A stretch of DNA of 64,000 nucleotides from Candidatus Yanofskybacteria bacterium RIFCSPHIGHO2_01_FULL_41_26 (GTDB taxonomy: Bacteria; Patescibacteria; Paceibacteria; 2-02-FULL-40-12; GWA2-44-9): the NCBI GenBank assembly GCA_001794055.1, contig MGJB01000001.1, positions 21,659-85,658 on the forward strand, given 5' to 3'. The first letter of the stretch is position 1; the number at the start of each line of letters is the position of its first letter. A program made the position numbers and the translations under genes. The notes below the pieces were generated by a model. It did not search any database. It was not told where the DNA came from and was given only the letters and a program-made list of their open reading frames with translations. Of this stretch, positions 41,156-48,760 are shown in pieces.

Positions 41156-42159
41156 TTATTAAGGAAAATGTGATTTTGGCGCCGTATACGACTTTTAAAA
41201 TTGGTGGGCCGGCGAGATATTTTTGCGAGGTCGGGAATATTATTGAATTTCGCGAAGCGTTAAAATTTTCAAAAGAAAACAATCTGCGGTTCTTCATCTT
41301 AGGCGGAGGAAGCAATATTTTATTTTCTGGCAAAGGGTTTAGCGGGTTGGTTATAAAAATGGAGATTAAAGGGTTGAAATTCAAAGATGATAAAGATTAT
41401 TCAATCTTGATTGCCGGAGCTGGGGAAAGTTGGGATGATGTGGTTGAAAAAGCGGTTGAAAGAAATTTGGGCGGTATAGAAAATTTGTCGTTGATACCTG
41501 GCACGGCCGGGGGCGCAGTTTGTCAGAACATCGGCGCTTATGGTGTGGAGTTAAAAGATGTCTTGTTGGGTGTTGAAGTATTTGATGCAAAGTCTGGAGG
41601 AATTAAGACTTTTTTTAACAAAGATTGTCATTTTGGGTATAGAGATAGTGTTTTTAAAAACCGCGATGATTTAGTTATTTTGAAAGTGGATCTTAAACTA
41701 TTGAAAAATCTTGAACCAAATATTAAATATCCAGACCTTGTTAAATTTTTTGAAAATGTTACCCCGTCGATAGTTGGTGTTAGACAGGCGGTTATTAATA
41801 TTAGAAAGAAAAAATTGCCCTACCCATCTGAAGTCGGAAATGCGGGTTCGTTTTTTAAAAATCCAATTATAGAAATGTCCGGTTATCAATTTCTAATTTC
41901 TAAACACTCTGATTTAAAAGGGTACGATATGGGTAGTGGTTGGGTAAAACTTTTAGCCGGACAGCTTATAGAAAAATGTGGTTGGAAAGGGAAACAACTG
42001 GGAAATGTTGGAGTGTCCGATAAGCACTCCCTAGTTTTGGTTAATTACGGAAATGGAACAGCGGAAGAAGTAATCCATTTTTCGGAGGAGATTAAAAGAT
42101 CGGTAAAAGATAGATTTGGAATAGAGTTAGAGCCGGAGGTGGAGGTTGTTGACAATTGA
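41152..42159 (+). CDS. murB: UDP-N-acetylenolpyruvoylglucosamine reductase MurB
   Basis: A 335-residue FAD enzyme that makes UDP-MurNAc for peptidoglycan. The PP-loop-like FAD site is FFILGGGSNILFSGKGFSG (residues about 46-64), with IPGTAGGAVCQNIGAYGVE near 115. The catalytic serine is in GNAGSFFKNP, and the C-terminal glutamate is in GIELEPEVEVV. It is coupled to ftsQ by an ATGA overlap. The promoter of the next GC-rich unit overlaps its last codons. Confidence 0.95.
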   Translation: MIIKENVILAPYTTFKIGGPARYFCEVGNIIEFREALKFSKENNLRFFILGGGSNILFSGKGFSGLVIKMEIKGLKFKDDKDYSILIAGAGESWDDVVEKAVERNLGGIENLSLIPGTAGGAVCQNIGAYGVELKDVLLGVEVFDAKSGGIKTFFNKDCHFGYRDSVFKNRDDLVILKVDLKLLKNLEPNIKYPDLVKFFENVTPSIVGVRQAVINIRKKKLPYPSEVGNAGSFFKNPIIEMSGYQFLISKHSDLKGYDMGSGWVKLLAGQLIEKCGWKGKQLGNVGVSDKHSLVLVNYGNGTAEEVIHFSEEIKRSVKDRFGIELEPEVEVVDN

Positions 42160-42177
42160 GTTTCAATTTGCTATAAT
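42149..42177 (+). promoter_or_regulatory. Promoter of the 42180-42750 GC-rich unit
   Basis: TTGACA at 42149-42154, a 17-nt spacer, and TATAAT at 42172-42177. It overlaps the murB stop codon. Confidence 0.8.
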
Positions 42178-42183
42178 GGATAG

Positions 42184-42360
42184 ACAATAAGTTCTTTACA
42201 TATCGGGTCCTTAACTGGGCTCGAAAAAAGCCAGCAAATACCTCGAAATCTAGGCATTCAAGTAAGATATATTTGGCCTTAAAGGATGTAAACATTTGTG
42301 GAGTATTAATTTAAGTAGTTCTCAAGTTGTTAGTAATTTGCTGGTTTTTTTCGGGCTCTG
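42184..42360 (+). ncRNA. Long AT-rich leader with long-range hairpin
   Basis: After the promoter comes about 230 nt with no Shine-Dalgarno-led gene. CGAAAAAA..CCAGCAAAT (about 42222-42240) pairs with ATTTGCTGG..TTTTTTCG (about 42338-42355), closing a roughly 100-nt loop. It may be a structured 5' leader or the 5' half of an untranslated RNA of about 570 nt. It does not match tmRNA, RNase P or SRP RNA by eye. Confidence 0.4.
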
Positions 42361-42412
42361 TTAGTGGAGCCAAAGAATCGACAGAGGCTACGTTGCGCGG
42401 AGGGTTCGGAGG

Positions 42413-42706
42413 GTGCTCCGATCGCCAGTGATCCGCGACGTTGTTCCTCTGTCGAGTGCGGGAGTGGAGCCGGCGGGGAAGCCCCGGCAGTTCAACAGCC
42501 ACACCGCAAACCTGGCCGGAGAATGGTGGATAACTCCGGGTCTCGCGTTGTTTCCAGCCAGGCGCTGGTGCGCGGGATTTTCAACCACTCGGGGGAGGCG
42601 CATCGCCTCCCCCCGTCTCGACTCACCGTGCGAGGTAGCATGCATGCACCGCCGTCGTCGCCGTCGTGGGGTGGCACAGGTCCGAAGAACCTGTAAGCCA
42701 CAATAA
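42413..42706 (+). CDS. Low-confidence GC-rich ORF
   Basis: A GTG-initiated frame of 97 codons with GC-rich third positions, preceded by two GGAGG-like stretches about 5-15 nt upstream. The product is Arg/Pro-rich (MHRRRRRRGVAQVRRTCKPQ at the end) with no recognised domain. A competing open frame covers 42364-42696, so the coding frame is not certain. The strong promoter and terminator argue that the region is transcribed. It could instead be a non-coding RNA. Confidence 0.3.
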   Translation: MLRSPVIRDVVPLSSAGVEPAGKPRQFNSHTANLAGEWWITPGLALFPARRWCAGFSTTRGRRIASPRLDSPCEVACMHRRRRRRGVAQVRRTCKPQ

Positions 42707-42715
42707 CCGAACGAC

Positions 42716-42752
42716 CGCCTCGTCAGGGTTTCCCCTGACGAGGCGCTTTTTT
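42716..42752 (+). terminator. Strong intrinsic terminator of the 42180 unit
   Basis: GCCTCGTCAGGG / CCCTGACGAGGC perfect 12-bp stem, then GCTTTTTTATTT. Confidence 0.95.
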
Positions 42753-42853
42753 ATTTAAAATTATGCTCAACCCTCCCCATTTTTGAGCATCGTGTTATCT
42801 TCGGAGGTAAACGGTCTGCAAATGGAGAGGGGTTTCTCTGGCCTTTTTGTTGA

Positions 42854-42959
42854 AGCGACACCTTCATCCCAAAGAAGAACGTTCGGAGGCTACCCTGGGC
42901 CGAGATAGAGCAAAAATTCAGTAGAATTTTATGCGGTCTTCGTGGGATGAGGTGGCGCT
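42854..42959 (+). repeat. Palindromic repeat family B, copy 5
   Basis: Outer arms AGCGACACC (42854-42862) and GGTGGCGCT (42951-42959) are copy-specific and pair with one mismatch. The core and the AAAATTC / GAATTTT hairpin are as in copy 4. Confidence 0.85.
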
Positions 42960-42988
42960 GAAATTCTAGGTAAAGCAAAGTTTAATAA

Positions 42989-44740
42989 TTAAGGATTAAT
43001 TTTCCAGACGAAGATGGAATTGCCGATAACTTTAATTGGTTGATAGTTGGTAAGCCAGCCGTAATTTTTGTCAGTGGCGAGGGACTGTTGATAGAACGTT
43101 GCCGATACAGCGATATATCCGCCGGTCGGATTATCTGACATGAATTGGTCTTTAGTTTTGTATTTTTCGCTTGTCATCCAATAAAATTTATTACCCAAAT
43201 AATATGATTGATCAGCCCAGCCGAAATAATCAAGACTAATTTTTTTAATATCATTTCTATCAACCCAATCAGCCAGACGCTTTAAGTCTTGGCCCCAGTC
43301 AAGGTTTGAATCAACAACATATCTGTAACCGCCGGTTGGTCCGCCGGCTATTTGATTAAAATAAGTCAAGTAATAAGGAAAGATTATGATTGTTTCGGCC
43401 AATAACCAGGCACACAGAGTGCTTACGAAGACCAGATATACCCTCTTTGCCTTAACGCGTTCATAAAGAACGGATAGTTGACCCGCAACAAGAATGGCTG
43501 TACCACCATAGACTGGGATTAGATGTCTGATCCCAATATTTAAATTGGCGTTGATACTGATAATCCAATAAAAAAGCGCCCAGGAGAAGATGGCTGTTTC
43601 TGCGAAATGGATTCGCAGCCAGTTTTTCAGGCGCCGTTCTTTGGTGCGGGCATTTATAAAAAATGCGATTGTCGCGATGATAAAGAGTATTAAAAATGGA
43701 ATTGGTTCTTTCAGGGCATAAATAACTGGAAAATATGATTTTACTGCTGTTTGATAAACGTTGCCCAAAAAGTAGGTTTGATTGCCGCCGACATTTCTTT
43801 GAAAAATCATCAACACCCCAAGACTGTATTGAGCAAATGGACGAAGTAAGGGTTTATCCGATGCCCATATAACAGGATCGGCAAAAAGCCGATTACCGTA
43901 AGAACCTAAAATAACAGCTGCATCCGCTTTTTGTTTTTCTCCGCTGTAATTTAAAAGATGCAATTGAAATATCGGACCGACAATGAATGCAAAACCAACA
44001 ATAATTATCAGAACTGCCTTCCAGGCCATGCTGATCATTCCCGATAATTTGTGCTGATTGGCGTATGCCCATATGACAGCCAGAAAGACGAGCAGGGGAA
44101 TCAATAAGAATGCTGAAAACTTGGTTAGTTGACCGAGACCGAAAACAATCGCAGCCAACCAAAAGTTTTTGTTCCGCCAGCCGGCAGATTGATTTTCAAA
44201 ATAGCGTTCAAAAAAATACAGTGTCGCTATAATGCCGGCGAGGAGAGCGATGTCAGTGGTAACTAGCCGGGAATGGGCAATAACGGTAGGAGTAAAAGAA
44301 AATAAGAATATCGCCAGAAGCGCAGCTTTGTCACCGAATAATTTTTTGGTCCAGACAAAAATTATCCATGCCGAAATAATAAAGAATAACAACATCGGCA
44401 GTTTGGCCGCGCGAACCAAAGTGATGGCATCGTTGCCTGTTTGGAAGATCAGGGCTCGGCCGAAATTCCATTGACCGTTCACGTCAGTTGGCCAGTTAGT
44501 GGGATATTTTTGAGAAAAGGCGCTTTGGTTTAGATTGAAAGGCAGCAAAGCCAATCCGGCCAGATCTTTAGCCAGTGGCGGGTGCTCCGGATTGAACTGA
44601 TAGCTATGCTGGACGACATATGAATAACCGGCGCCGATGTGGGGAATTTCATCAACAACAGGCGAGTCATTCCAACCACTTGTAATTGCCAAGATGGTAG
44701 CCGAAGCAATTATTAGGAATGCTGTTAATTTGATTTTCAT
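42989..44740 (-). CDS. GT-C membrane glycosyltransferase (PMT/ArnT-like, GT39 type)
   Basis: A 583-residue protein with about 11-13 transmembrane helices. The first periplasmic loop has the catalytic acidic pair in SPVVDEIPHIGAGYSYV and the EHPPLAKDLAG motif typical of dolichol-/undecaprenyl-phosphate-sugar-dependent glycosyltransferases. The C-terminal domain (VDSNLDWGQDLKRLADWVD) is common in this CPR family. It likely glycosylates surface proteins or glycans. It is the second gene of a two-gene operon, 4 nt after the 45758 gene. Confidence 0.8.
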   Translation of the reverse strand: MKIKLTAFLIIASATILAITSGWNDSPVVDEIPHIGAGYSYVVQHSYQFNPEHPPLAKDLAGLALLPFNLNQSAFSQKYPTNWPTDVNGQWNFGRALIFQTGNDAITLVRAAKLPMLLFFIISAWIIFVWTKKLFGDKAALLAIFLFSFTPTVIAHSRLVTTDIALLAGIIATLYFFERYFENQSAGWRNKNFWLAAIVFGLGQLTKFSAFLLIPLLVFLAVIWAYANQHKLSGMISMAWKAVLIIIVGFAFIVGPIFQLHLLNYSGEKQKADAAVILGSYGNRLFADPVIWASDKPLLRPFAQYSLGVLMIFQRNVGGNQTYFLGNVYQTAVKSYFPVIYALKEPIPFLILFIIATIAFFINARTKERRLKNWLRIHFAETAIFSWALFYWIISINANLNIGIRHLIPVYGGTAILVAGQLSVLYERVKAKRVYLVFVSTLCAWLLAETIIIFPYYLTYFNQIAGGPTGGYRYVVDSNLDWGQDLKRLADWVDRNDIKKISLDYFGWADQSYYLGNKFYWMTSEKYKTKDQFMSDNPTGGYIAVSATFYQQSLATDKNYGWLTNYQPIKVIGNSIFVWKINP

Positions 44741-44744
44741 TCCG

Positions 44745-45758
44745 TTATTTGAAATATCTCCAGTATTCCATAAATCCGATAGAAAACAAGAAAACGATCA
44801 TGACCAATGCAGTTATTACAGGGGCTTCGTGAACTGAATGAGCATCACGCATTGAATACCACGAACTTAATTTATCAAAGAACCACCAGATTCCCCGGGC
44901 GGTGAAAATCATTACCACAGGCAGAACACCAATAGTTATCAGTGTATTGTGGGCTGTGGCAGATAAAAATCCGGGTATAAGCACGATTAAGAACCATGCA
45001 AACAAGAGAGTGTGGATGGTTGAAAAGTGGCCATGCTTGCGCCTTAACCAGTGTATAAGCTCATTAATAAAACCGACAATAAAGAATATACCTATTGGCC
45101 AAGGTAAAAGTGGGGAATCCGAGAAGTTAAACATTCCTAAGGTTTTTACCAAGCTTGTGACAGATATATTTACCCCTACACTGGACATAGGGGCGGTTTG
45201 TTGCCAAAAAGATATCATGGCAGGCAAAGCAACCGCAAAAGCCGTCAAAGCAAGCAAGACGAAACCTTGAAGCAACTTGTTTTTGGCGTATTCGTATTTA
45301 GCGTGGTTAAAATCTTTTTTCAGATACCACCAATAATTTAAGAATAATAACATGACAACAATCGGCGTCGTGTAGAAAGAGGTGTTAGTATAAAATCCTA
45401 ATCCGCCAAAAATACCGGCCATAGCAAAATCAGGCCGATGATTGTGTTTTAAACCCTTCCAAAGAAAATAGAAAGTATAAACAAGTACAAATGGAATTAT
45501 TATTGCGCTATCTTCCATTCGTGAAAAACTAACATGCCAGAAAGAAATTGCTGCAAGGTAGCTTGCAATAGCTGCTAAGCGCCACTCAAATAGTTCTTTA
45601 ACTAACAGATAAAGCCCGATAATGGTGAGGACTCCAATGAGTGGCGGAAAGATGGTGCCCATCGTTGCGATGGGCACCATCATATAAAGACGGAAAAAAG
45701 AAGCAACTCCGACGATAATTAAAAAGATAACAAGCTCTTGTTTTTTTGTTTTTTGCAT
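44745..45758 (-). CDS. GT-C glycosyltransferase-like protein lacking the catalytic loop
   Basis: A 337-residue polytopic protein resembling GT39/PMT-type enzymes from the second helix onward (LLVKELFEWRLAAIASYLAA, then SFWHVSFSRMEDSAIIIPF). After the first helix (FFRLYMM) the expected luminal loop with the catalytic Asp-Glu pair is missing. In its place is VPIATMGTIF, encoded by a perfect 31-bp hairpin (45651-45681). It is therefore probably inactive alone, perhaps a partner for the downstream GT-C protein. A TAGAAT box lies 8 nt before the ATG, predicting a leaderless mRNA. Confidence 0.65.
   Translation of the reverse strand: MQKTKKQELVIFLIIVGVASFFRLYMMVPIATMGTIFPPLIGVLTIIGLYLLVKELFEWRLAAIASYLAAISFWHVSFSRMEDSAIIIPFVLVYTFYFLWKGLKHNHRPDFAMAGIFGGLGFYTNTSFYTTPIVVMLLFLNYWWYLKKDFNHAKYEYAKNKLLQGFVLLALTAFAVALPAMISFWQQTAPMSSVGVNISVTSLVKTLGMFNFSDSPLLPWPIGIFFIVGFINELIHWLRRKHGHFSTIHTLLFAWFLIVLIPGFLSATAHNTLITIGVLPVVMIFTARGIWWFFDKLSSWYSMRDAHSVHEAPVITALVMIVFLFSIGFMEYWRYFK
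45651..45681. repeat. Perfect 14-bp hairpin replacing the catalytic loop of a GT-C gene
   Basis: GATGGTGCCCATCG and CGATGGGCACCATC with a 3-nt loop, in frame within the minus-strand 45758 gene. Confidence 0.8.
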
Positions 45759-45809
45759 ACTTTTATATTCTAACAGAAAAGAAGTAAAGTTTTATCAACA
45801 AACCGGAGA

Positions 45810-45838
45810 TTGATTTTGTCGGGGGGGGGTGTTATATT
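45810..45838 (+). promoter_or_regulatory. Promoter with a G9 tract in its spacer (possible phase-variable promoter)
   Basis: TTGATT (45810-45815), a 17-nt spacer that contains nine consecutive G (45821-45829), and TATATT (45833-45838). The ATG at 45846 is 7 nt later. Gain or loss of G would change the -35/-10 spacing. Confidence 0.6.
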
Positions 45839-45845
45839 CAAAATC

Positions 45846-47498
45846 ATGGAAAGTATGCTTCAAGTCGAAAAACCAATAATCGCCGAAAAAAGCAGAGACG
45901 AACTATATTTTGATACTCTCAAAGCCAAGAGGGATGTTTTGTCTTCTCATTATGCATTGGGCCAACTGCGAAAGGGCAGGAAAGTAGAGGAAATGTCGGA
46001 TACCGAGGTTGAAGATTATAAATCAGTTAAAGAAGAATATGACAAGCGCAGAGAATTATTTCTCGTTTCATTTGGTAATTTAAACGAGAATGACAGTCAA
46101 AAAATTTCGGAGCTAACAAGCCTTACTAAAGTTGAGATTGCATTGTCTTCTTTGGATAAATCCACAGAAGCCAAAACTGAAGCAGCGGTTCCCGATGAAG
46201 TTTTAATAGGAGAAGGCCATGTTTTTAATAGTTTGATTGCTGTAGAGAGTCCTGATAGAGGCACAACAATGGCTGAAGTGAATAGGATGTTGAAATATTC
46301 TCAAGATACTGCCCGTCCATTAGAAACCGCATACTGGGAATCTAAAAAAGCTGAACTTTTTGAAAGGCAGGAAGCCGAAACAAACCCAGACCGGCCGGCG
46401 CCAAAAGGATTTATGCAAAGAGCCAGAGATGCTTTTGAAAAGACAAAAGATGCTATTTTGGGGACCAATCGTATAAGCGGAGGTTCAGAAAGCGTTGAAT
46501 CAAGAATGTCTCCTCTTGGATTGAGATCTCAACCATTAACACAACCAGAAGCGGTGCCTCAACAATCCGAAAAAGAACCCAAGAAACCAAGCAAGTGGGG
46601 TTGGCTTAAAGAACGCGGAAAAGGTGTCTGGAATTTCGGCATTTGGGAATTTCATCAGGCGGAAAGATTAAGAATCAAAACAAAAGAAGTTGAAAATGAC
46701 GTTAGGGCTCTTGCAAGCAATATTCAACATGAGATAAATCTTGAACCGGAAGAAGCAGAAACAACCGCTTGGGAAATAGTTAACGAGCTTAAGGCAAAAA
46801 ACTTGGACATTTCAGCTCCGGAATTTTTTGAAGCATCAAGGGATATTTTTGAGAAGAAAGCAAGGGAAAATGCCGAGCAGGAAAATTATATAATCCAATC
46901 GGCATGGGAGGATCTTCAGGAAAAAGCAAAAAAATATCGGGGTGAGGCGGGCCAAGACGTGTTCACTGAAGAAGTCAGAGTTAAATTTGAATCAGACTTA
47001 AGAAAAGAATTACATAAAGTCCGCAACGGAGCCATAAAAGAAGACGTAGTTAAATTTGCGGGTGTTATGAGAAAAAATCTTGACGAGAACTGGCAATGGA
47101 GATATGTCTGGGGTGCGGCAGAGGCAGCGCTCGGTTTTATCGGAGTTAAATACCTGGTTATGAAAATAGAACAGGCGGCGCTGGCAAAATTAGCAGCTGC
47201 CGAGAAGGCCGCGGGTGCCGTAAAAGGCGGCGCTGGCGCTGTTGAACAGGCGCTTACTCAAAAGATGCACGAGAACGTTTGGACGACCTTAAAGGAAATG
47301 GCCCAAAACGGTCCGCAGCATCTCAACTTGGATAATTCTACTTTGCAAGAGCTTAGTCAAAAGGTTTTGGATTTCAATAGTATGTATGAGCAGGAATGGG
47401 TCAATCAAGCCGTTGAGGGTCTTAGAAGCTCAAGAGTTTTACCTGAAGGATTACCGATCAACATACCCCCTGAAGTATTGAAAGTTCTTGGATATTAA
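45846..47498 (+). CDS. Large helical protein with one C-terminal membrane segment, unknown function
   Basis: A 550-residue protein. The N-terminal ~170 residues are charged and helical (KAKRDVLSSHYALGQL). A proline-rich linker lies near 180-260, then a long coiled-coil region (residues about 270-400). A hydrophobic stretch WRYVWGAAEAALGFIGVKYL is near 425, and the C-terminus is alanine-rich. The start at 45846 is set by the promoter; an upstream TTG in frame lies before the G tract. Large coiled-coil proteins with one membrane span are common and unassigned in CPR genomes. Its promoter suggests on/off expression, as expected for a surface or secretion-related protein. Confidence 0.6.
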   Translation: MESMLQVEKPIIAEKSRDELYFDTLKAKRDVLSSHYALGQLRKGRKVEEMSDTEVEDYKSVKEEYDKRRELFLVSFGNLNENDSQKISELTSLTKVEIALSSLDKSTEAKTEAAVPDEVLIGEGHVFNSLIAVESPDRGTTMAEVNRMLKYSQDTARPLETAYWESKKAELFERQEAETNPDRPAPKGFMQRARDAFEKTKDAILGTNRISGGSESVESRMSPLGLRSQPLTQPEAVPQQSEKEPKKPSKWGWLKERGKGVWNFGIWEFHQAERLRIKTKEVENDVRALASNIQHEINLEPEEAETTAWEIVNELKAKNLDISAPEFFEASRDIFEKKARENAEQENYIIQSAWEDLQEKAKKYRGEAGQDVFTEEVRVKFESDLRKELHKVRNGAIKEDVVKFAGVMRKNLDENWQWRYVWGAAEAALGFIGVKYLVMKIEQAALAKLAAAEKAAGAVKGGAGAVEQALTQKMHENVWTTLKEMAQNGPQHLNLDNSTLQELSQKVLDFNSMYEQEWVNQAVEGLRSSRVLPEGLPINIPPEVLKVLGY

Positions 47499-47532
47499 TT
47501 TATTAACTTTGTATTAATTTAGAACGTAGCTG

Positions 47533-47673
47533 GCTTGGCCAAATTCGAGGAAAAATCGAGTATTCGACTGAAACATAGTAAACTATGTTGAAGGAGAAGC
47601 GGAGATTTTAACGAAGAAGTTGGTCAAGAGCATACTGCCTTAATCTGCCGTAGACAGATGGCAGAGCGACCGG
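47533..47673 (+). ncRNA. Structured leader candidate (family H, copy 2) upstream of the 47686 gene
   Basis: The core at 47533-47627 matches 6174-6266 before lon. Stems TTGGCCA / TTGGTCA, AAAATC / GATTTT and AACATAG / CTATGTT keep pairing although their sequences differ from copy 1. A copy-specific second hairpin follows (CTGCC..TCTG / CAGA..GGCAG, about 47636-47664), and the gene starts about 20 nt later. Confidence 0.45.
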
Positions 47674-47685
47674 CAAGTTATAAAC

Positions 47686-47979
47686 ATGAATGAAGCACAA
47701 CAACAATTAGCGGACACAATAGGGGAATTGCTTGCCCAGTCGCCTCTGGATGACGAAATAAAAAATCGTCTTTTGGAAAAAATGGAAGAAATTCCCGAGA
47801 ATTTGTTATTTCGACTGCAGGATGCTCTGGAAAGAGAGAAAGAAGAACTTGAAACGGTTGCTTTTGATATAGATATGTTTCTCAAAGATCAGGAGAAAAA
47901 CTGGCAGGGAGTAGTTGAAGACCAGAAAAGGATTGCCGGAGAAGTGACCGATAAATGGGTTGAAAAACTCAAAACCTAA
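47686..47979 (+). CDS. Small acidic helical protein
   Basis: A 97-residue protein that is almost entirely helical and acidic (LLEKMEEIPENLLFRLQDAL, then EREKEELETVAFDIDMFLKD). No membrane segment or known motif is seen. It follows the family H leader, like lon, and no Shine-Dalgarno is present. A large hairpin region ends the transcript. The role is unknown; a small regulatory or assembly protein is possible. Confidence 0.6.
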   Translation: MNEAQQQLADTIGELLAQSPLDDEIKNRLLEKMEEIPENLLFRLQDALEREKEELETVAFDIDMFLKDQEKNWQGVVEDQKRIAGEVTDKWVEKLKT

Positions 47980-47988
47980 CTCAATTGA

Positions 47989-48079
47989 GGTTAAACCTCA
48001 AGAACTCAAACCCGAGGTTTAACCTCATCAAATTAAATACCCTCAAAAAACAGCCAAAATGGCTGTTTTTTGAGGGTAT
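47989..48079 (+). terminator. Double hairpin, second one a strong terminator-like stem
   Basis: GAGGTTAAACCTC with GAGGTTTAACCTC (about 47990-48026), then a perfect 19-bp stem, ATACCCTCAAAAAACAGCC (48037-48055) with 48061-48079. The last T of the stem is the first base of the next gene's -35 box. Confidence 0.7.
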
Positions 48080-48108
48080 TGACAAAGTGGTGGCAAGTAT
48101 GCTATACT
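48079..48108 (+). promoter_or_regulatory. Promoter of the 48189 gene, similar to that at 36766
   Basis: TTGACA (48079-48084), an 18-nt spacer (AAGTGGT, three variable bases, AAGTATGC), and TATACT (48103-48108). Confidence 0.85.
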
Positions 48109-48188
48109 TGACTTACACAACGGAATGAATGTGAGATAGACCCTTGTCAACCAAGCTCCTGAAAAGGGGCACAACGAAAGGTAGAAAA

Positions 48189-48644
48189 ATGAATCCACGC
48201 ATTGTCGGCGTCGGCGCTCTCATCGCGGTTCTGTGCCTAGCCATCCTGGCGATTCTCGTGGGCTTCGGCGGCGACCGCGCGTCGGCCCTCCCGCAGGGTC
48301 CGACCGACCTCGTTGTTTATCAGGCCTATCAGGTCGCCGACTTTCGGTCGTGCAAGCTGGCGGACGGTTCGCTGGCGACGGAGTGGCATTTCGGCGGAGC
48401 GGATCGCTCGCGCCGAAATCAGCTGACGCCGGCGCTGGACGGCCGCGGCCGTCCGATCTTCCGGGTCGTGACGAACAATAGGAATCTCCCGGCTGGCCAC
48501 ATGCGTTTGCGCATGGTGGCCGAAGCCGACCCGACACTCGAGGGCTTCAAATACGGCGACTATTCCTGGAATGGGATTGTCGTCGAGTACAACGGCCGCG
48601 TCGAGGACCAGCGGATCGTCGGTCCCTGCGGACCGGACCGCTGA
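48189..48644 (+). CDS. Small exported or membrane-anchored GC-rich protein
   Basis: A 151-residue protein with an N-terminal signal or anchor (VGVGALIAVLCLAILAILVG, residues about 6-25, then an ALPQG boundary). It has a mature domain rich in Arg/Asp with two cysteines (FRSCKLAD and VGPCGPDR) that could form a disulphide outside the cell. The start at 48189 has AAAGG about 8 nt upstream. Third codon positions are strongly GC-rich, unlike neighbouring genes. No family is recognised. It is the clearest GC-rich unit: promoter, Shine-Dalgarno, gene, terminator, flanked by palindromes. Confidence 0.7.
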   Translation: MNPRIVGVGALIAVLCLAILAILVGFGGDRASALPQGPTDLVVYQAYQVADFRSCKLADGSLATEWHFGGADRSRRNQLTPALDGRGRPIFRVVTNNRNLPAGHMRLRMVAEADPTLEGFKYGDYSWNGIVVEYNGRVEDQRIVGPCGPDR

Positions 48645-48683
48645 AGGCCGACATCGCGCTTGCCCTGAGCTCGTCGAAGGGTA

Positions 48684-48744
48684 CAATCGCCCCGGAGGGC
48701 GGAACCAGAAATCTTGGTTCCGCTCCTCTGGAGGCGGTTTTTTA
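48684..48744 (+). terminator. Terminator of the 48189 gene
   Basis: Nested stems: an outer CGCCCCGGAGG / CCTCTGGAGGCG and an inner GGAACC / GGTTCC, then GGTTTTTTAA. A reversed CCCTTCGAC..CTCAGGG-type repeat lies just before it (about 48661-48680). Confidence 0.75.
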
Positions 48745-48760
48745 ATATTTGTCCAGATTC

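Noticed and set aside
42149..42752. tmRNA, RNase P RNA or SRP RNA in the 42-kb transcribed region
   Set aside because: None of the conserved segments of these RNAs could be found, and there is no tRNA-like end.
48237..48686. Minus-strand frames opposite the 48189 gene
   Set aside because: They are by-products of GC-rich codons. The plus frame has a signal peptide, Shine-Dalgarno, promoter and terminator.
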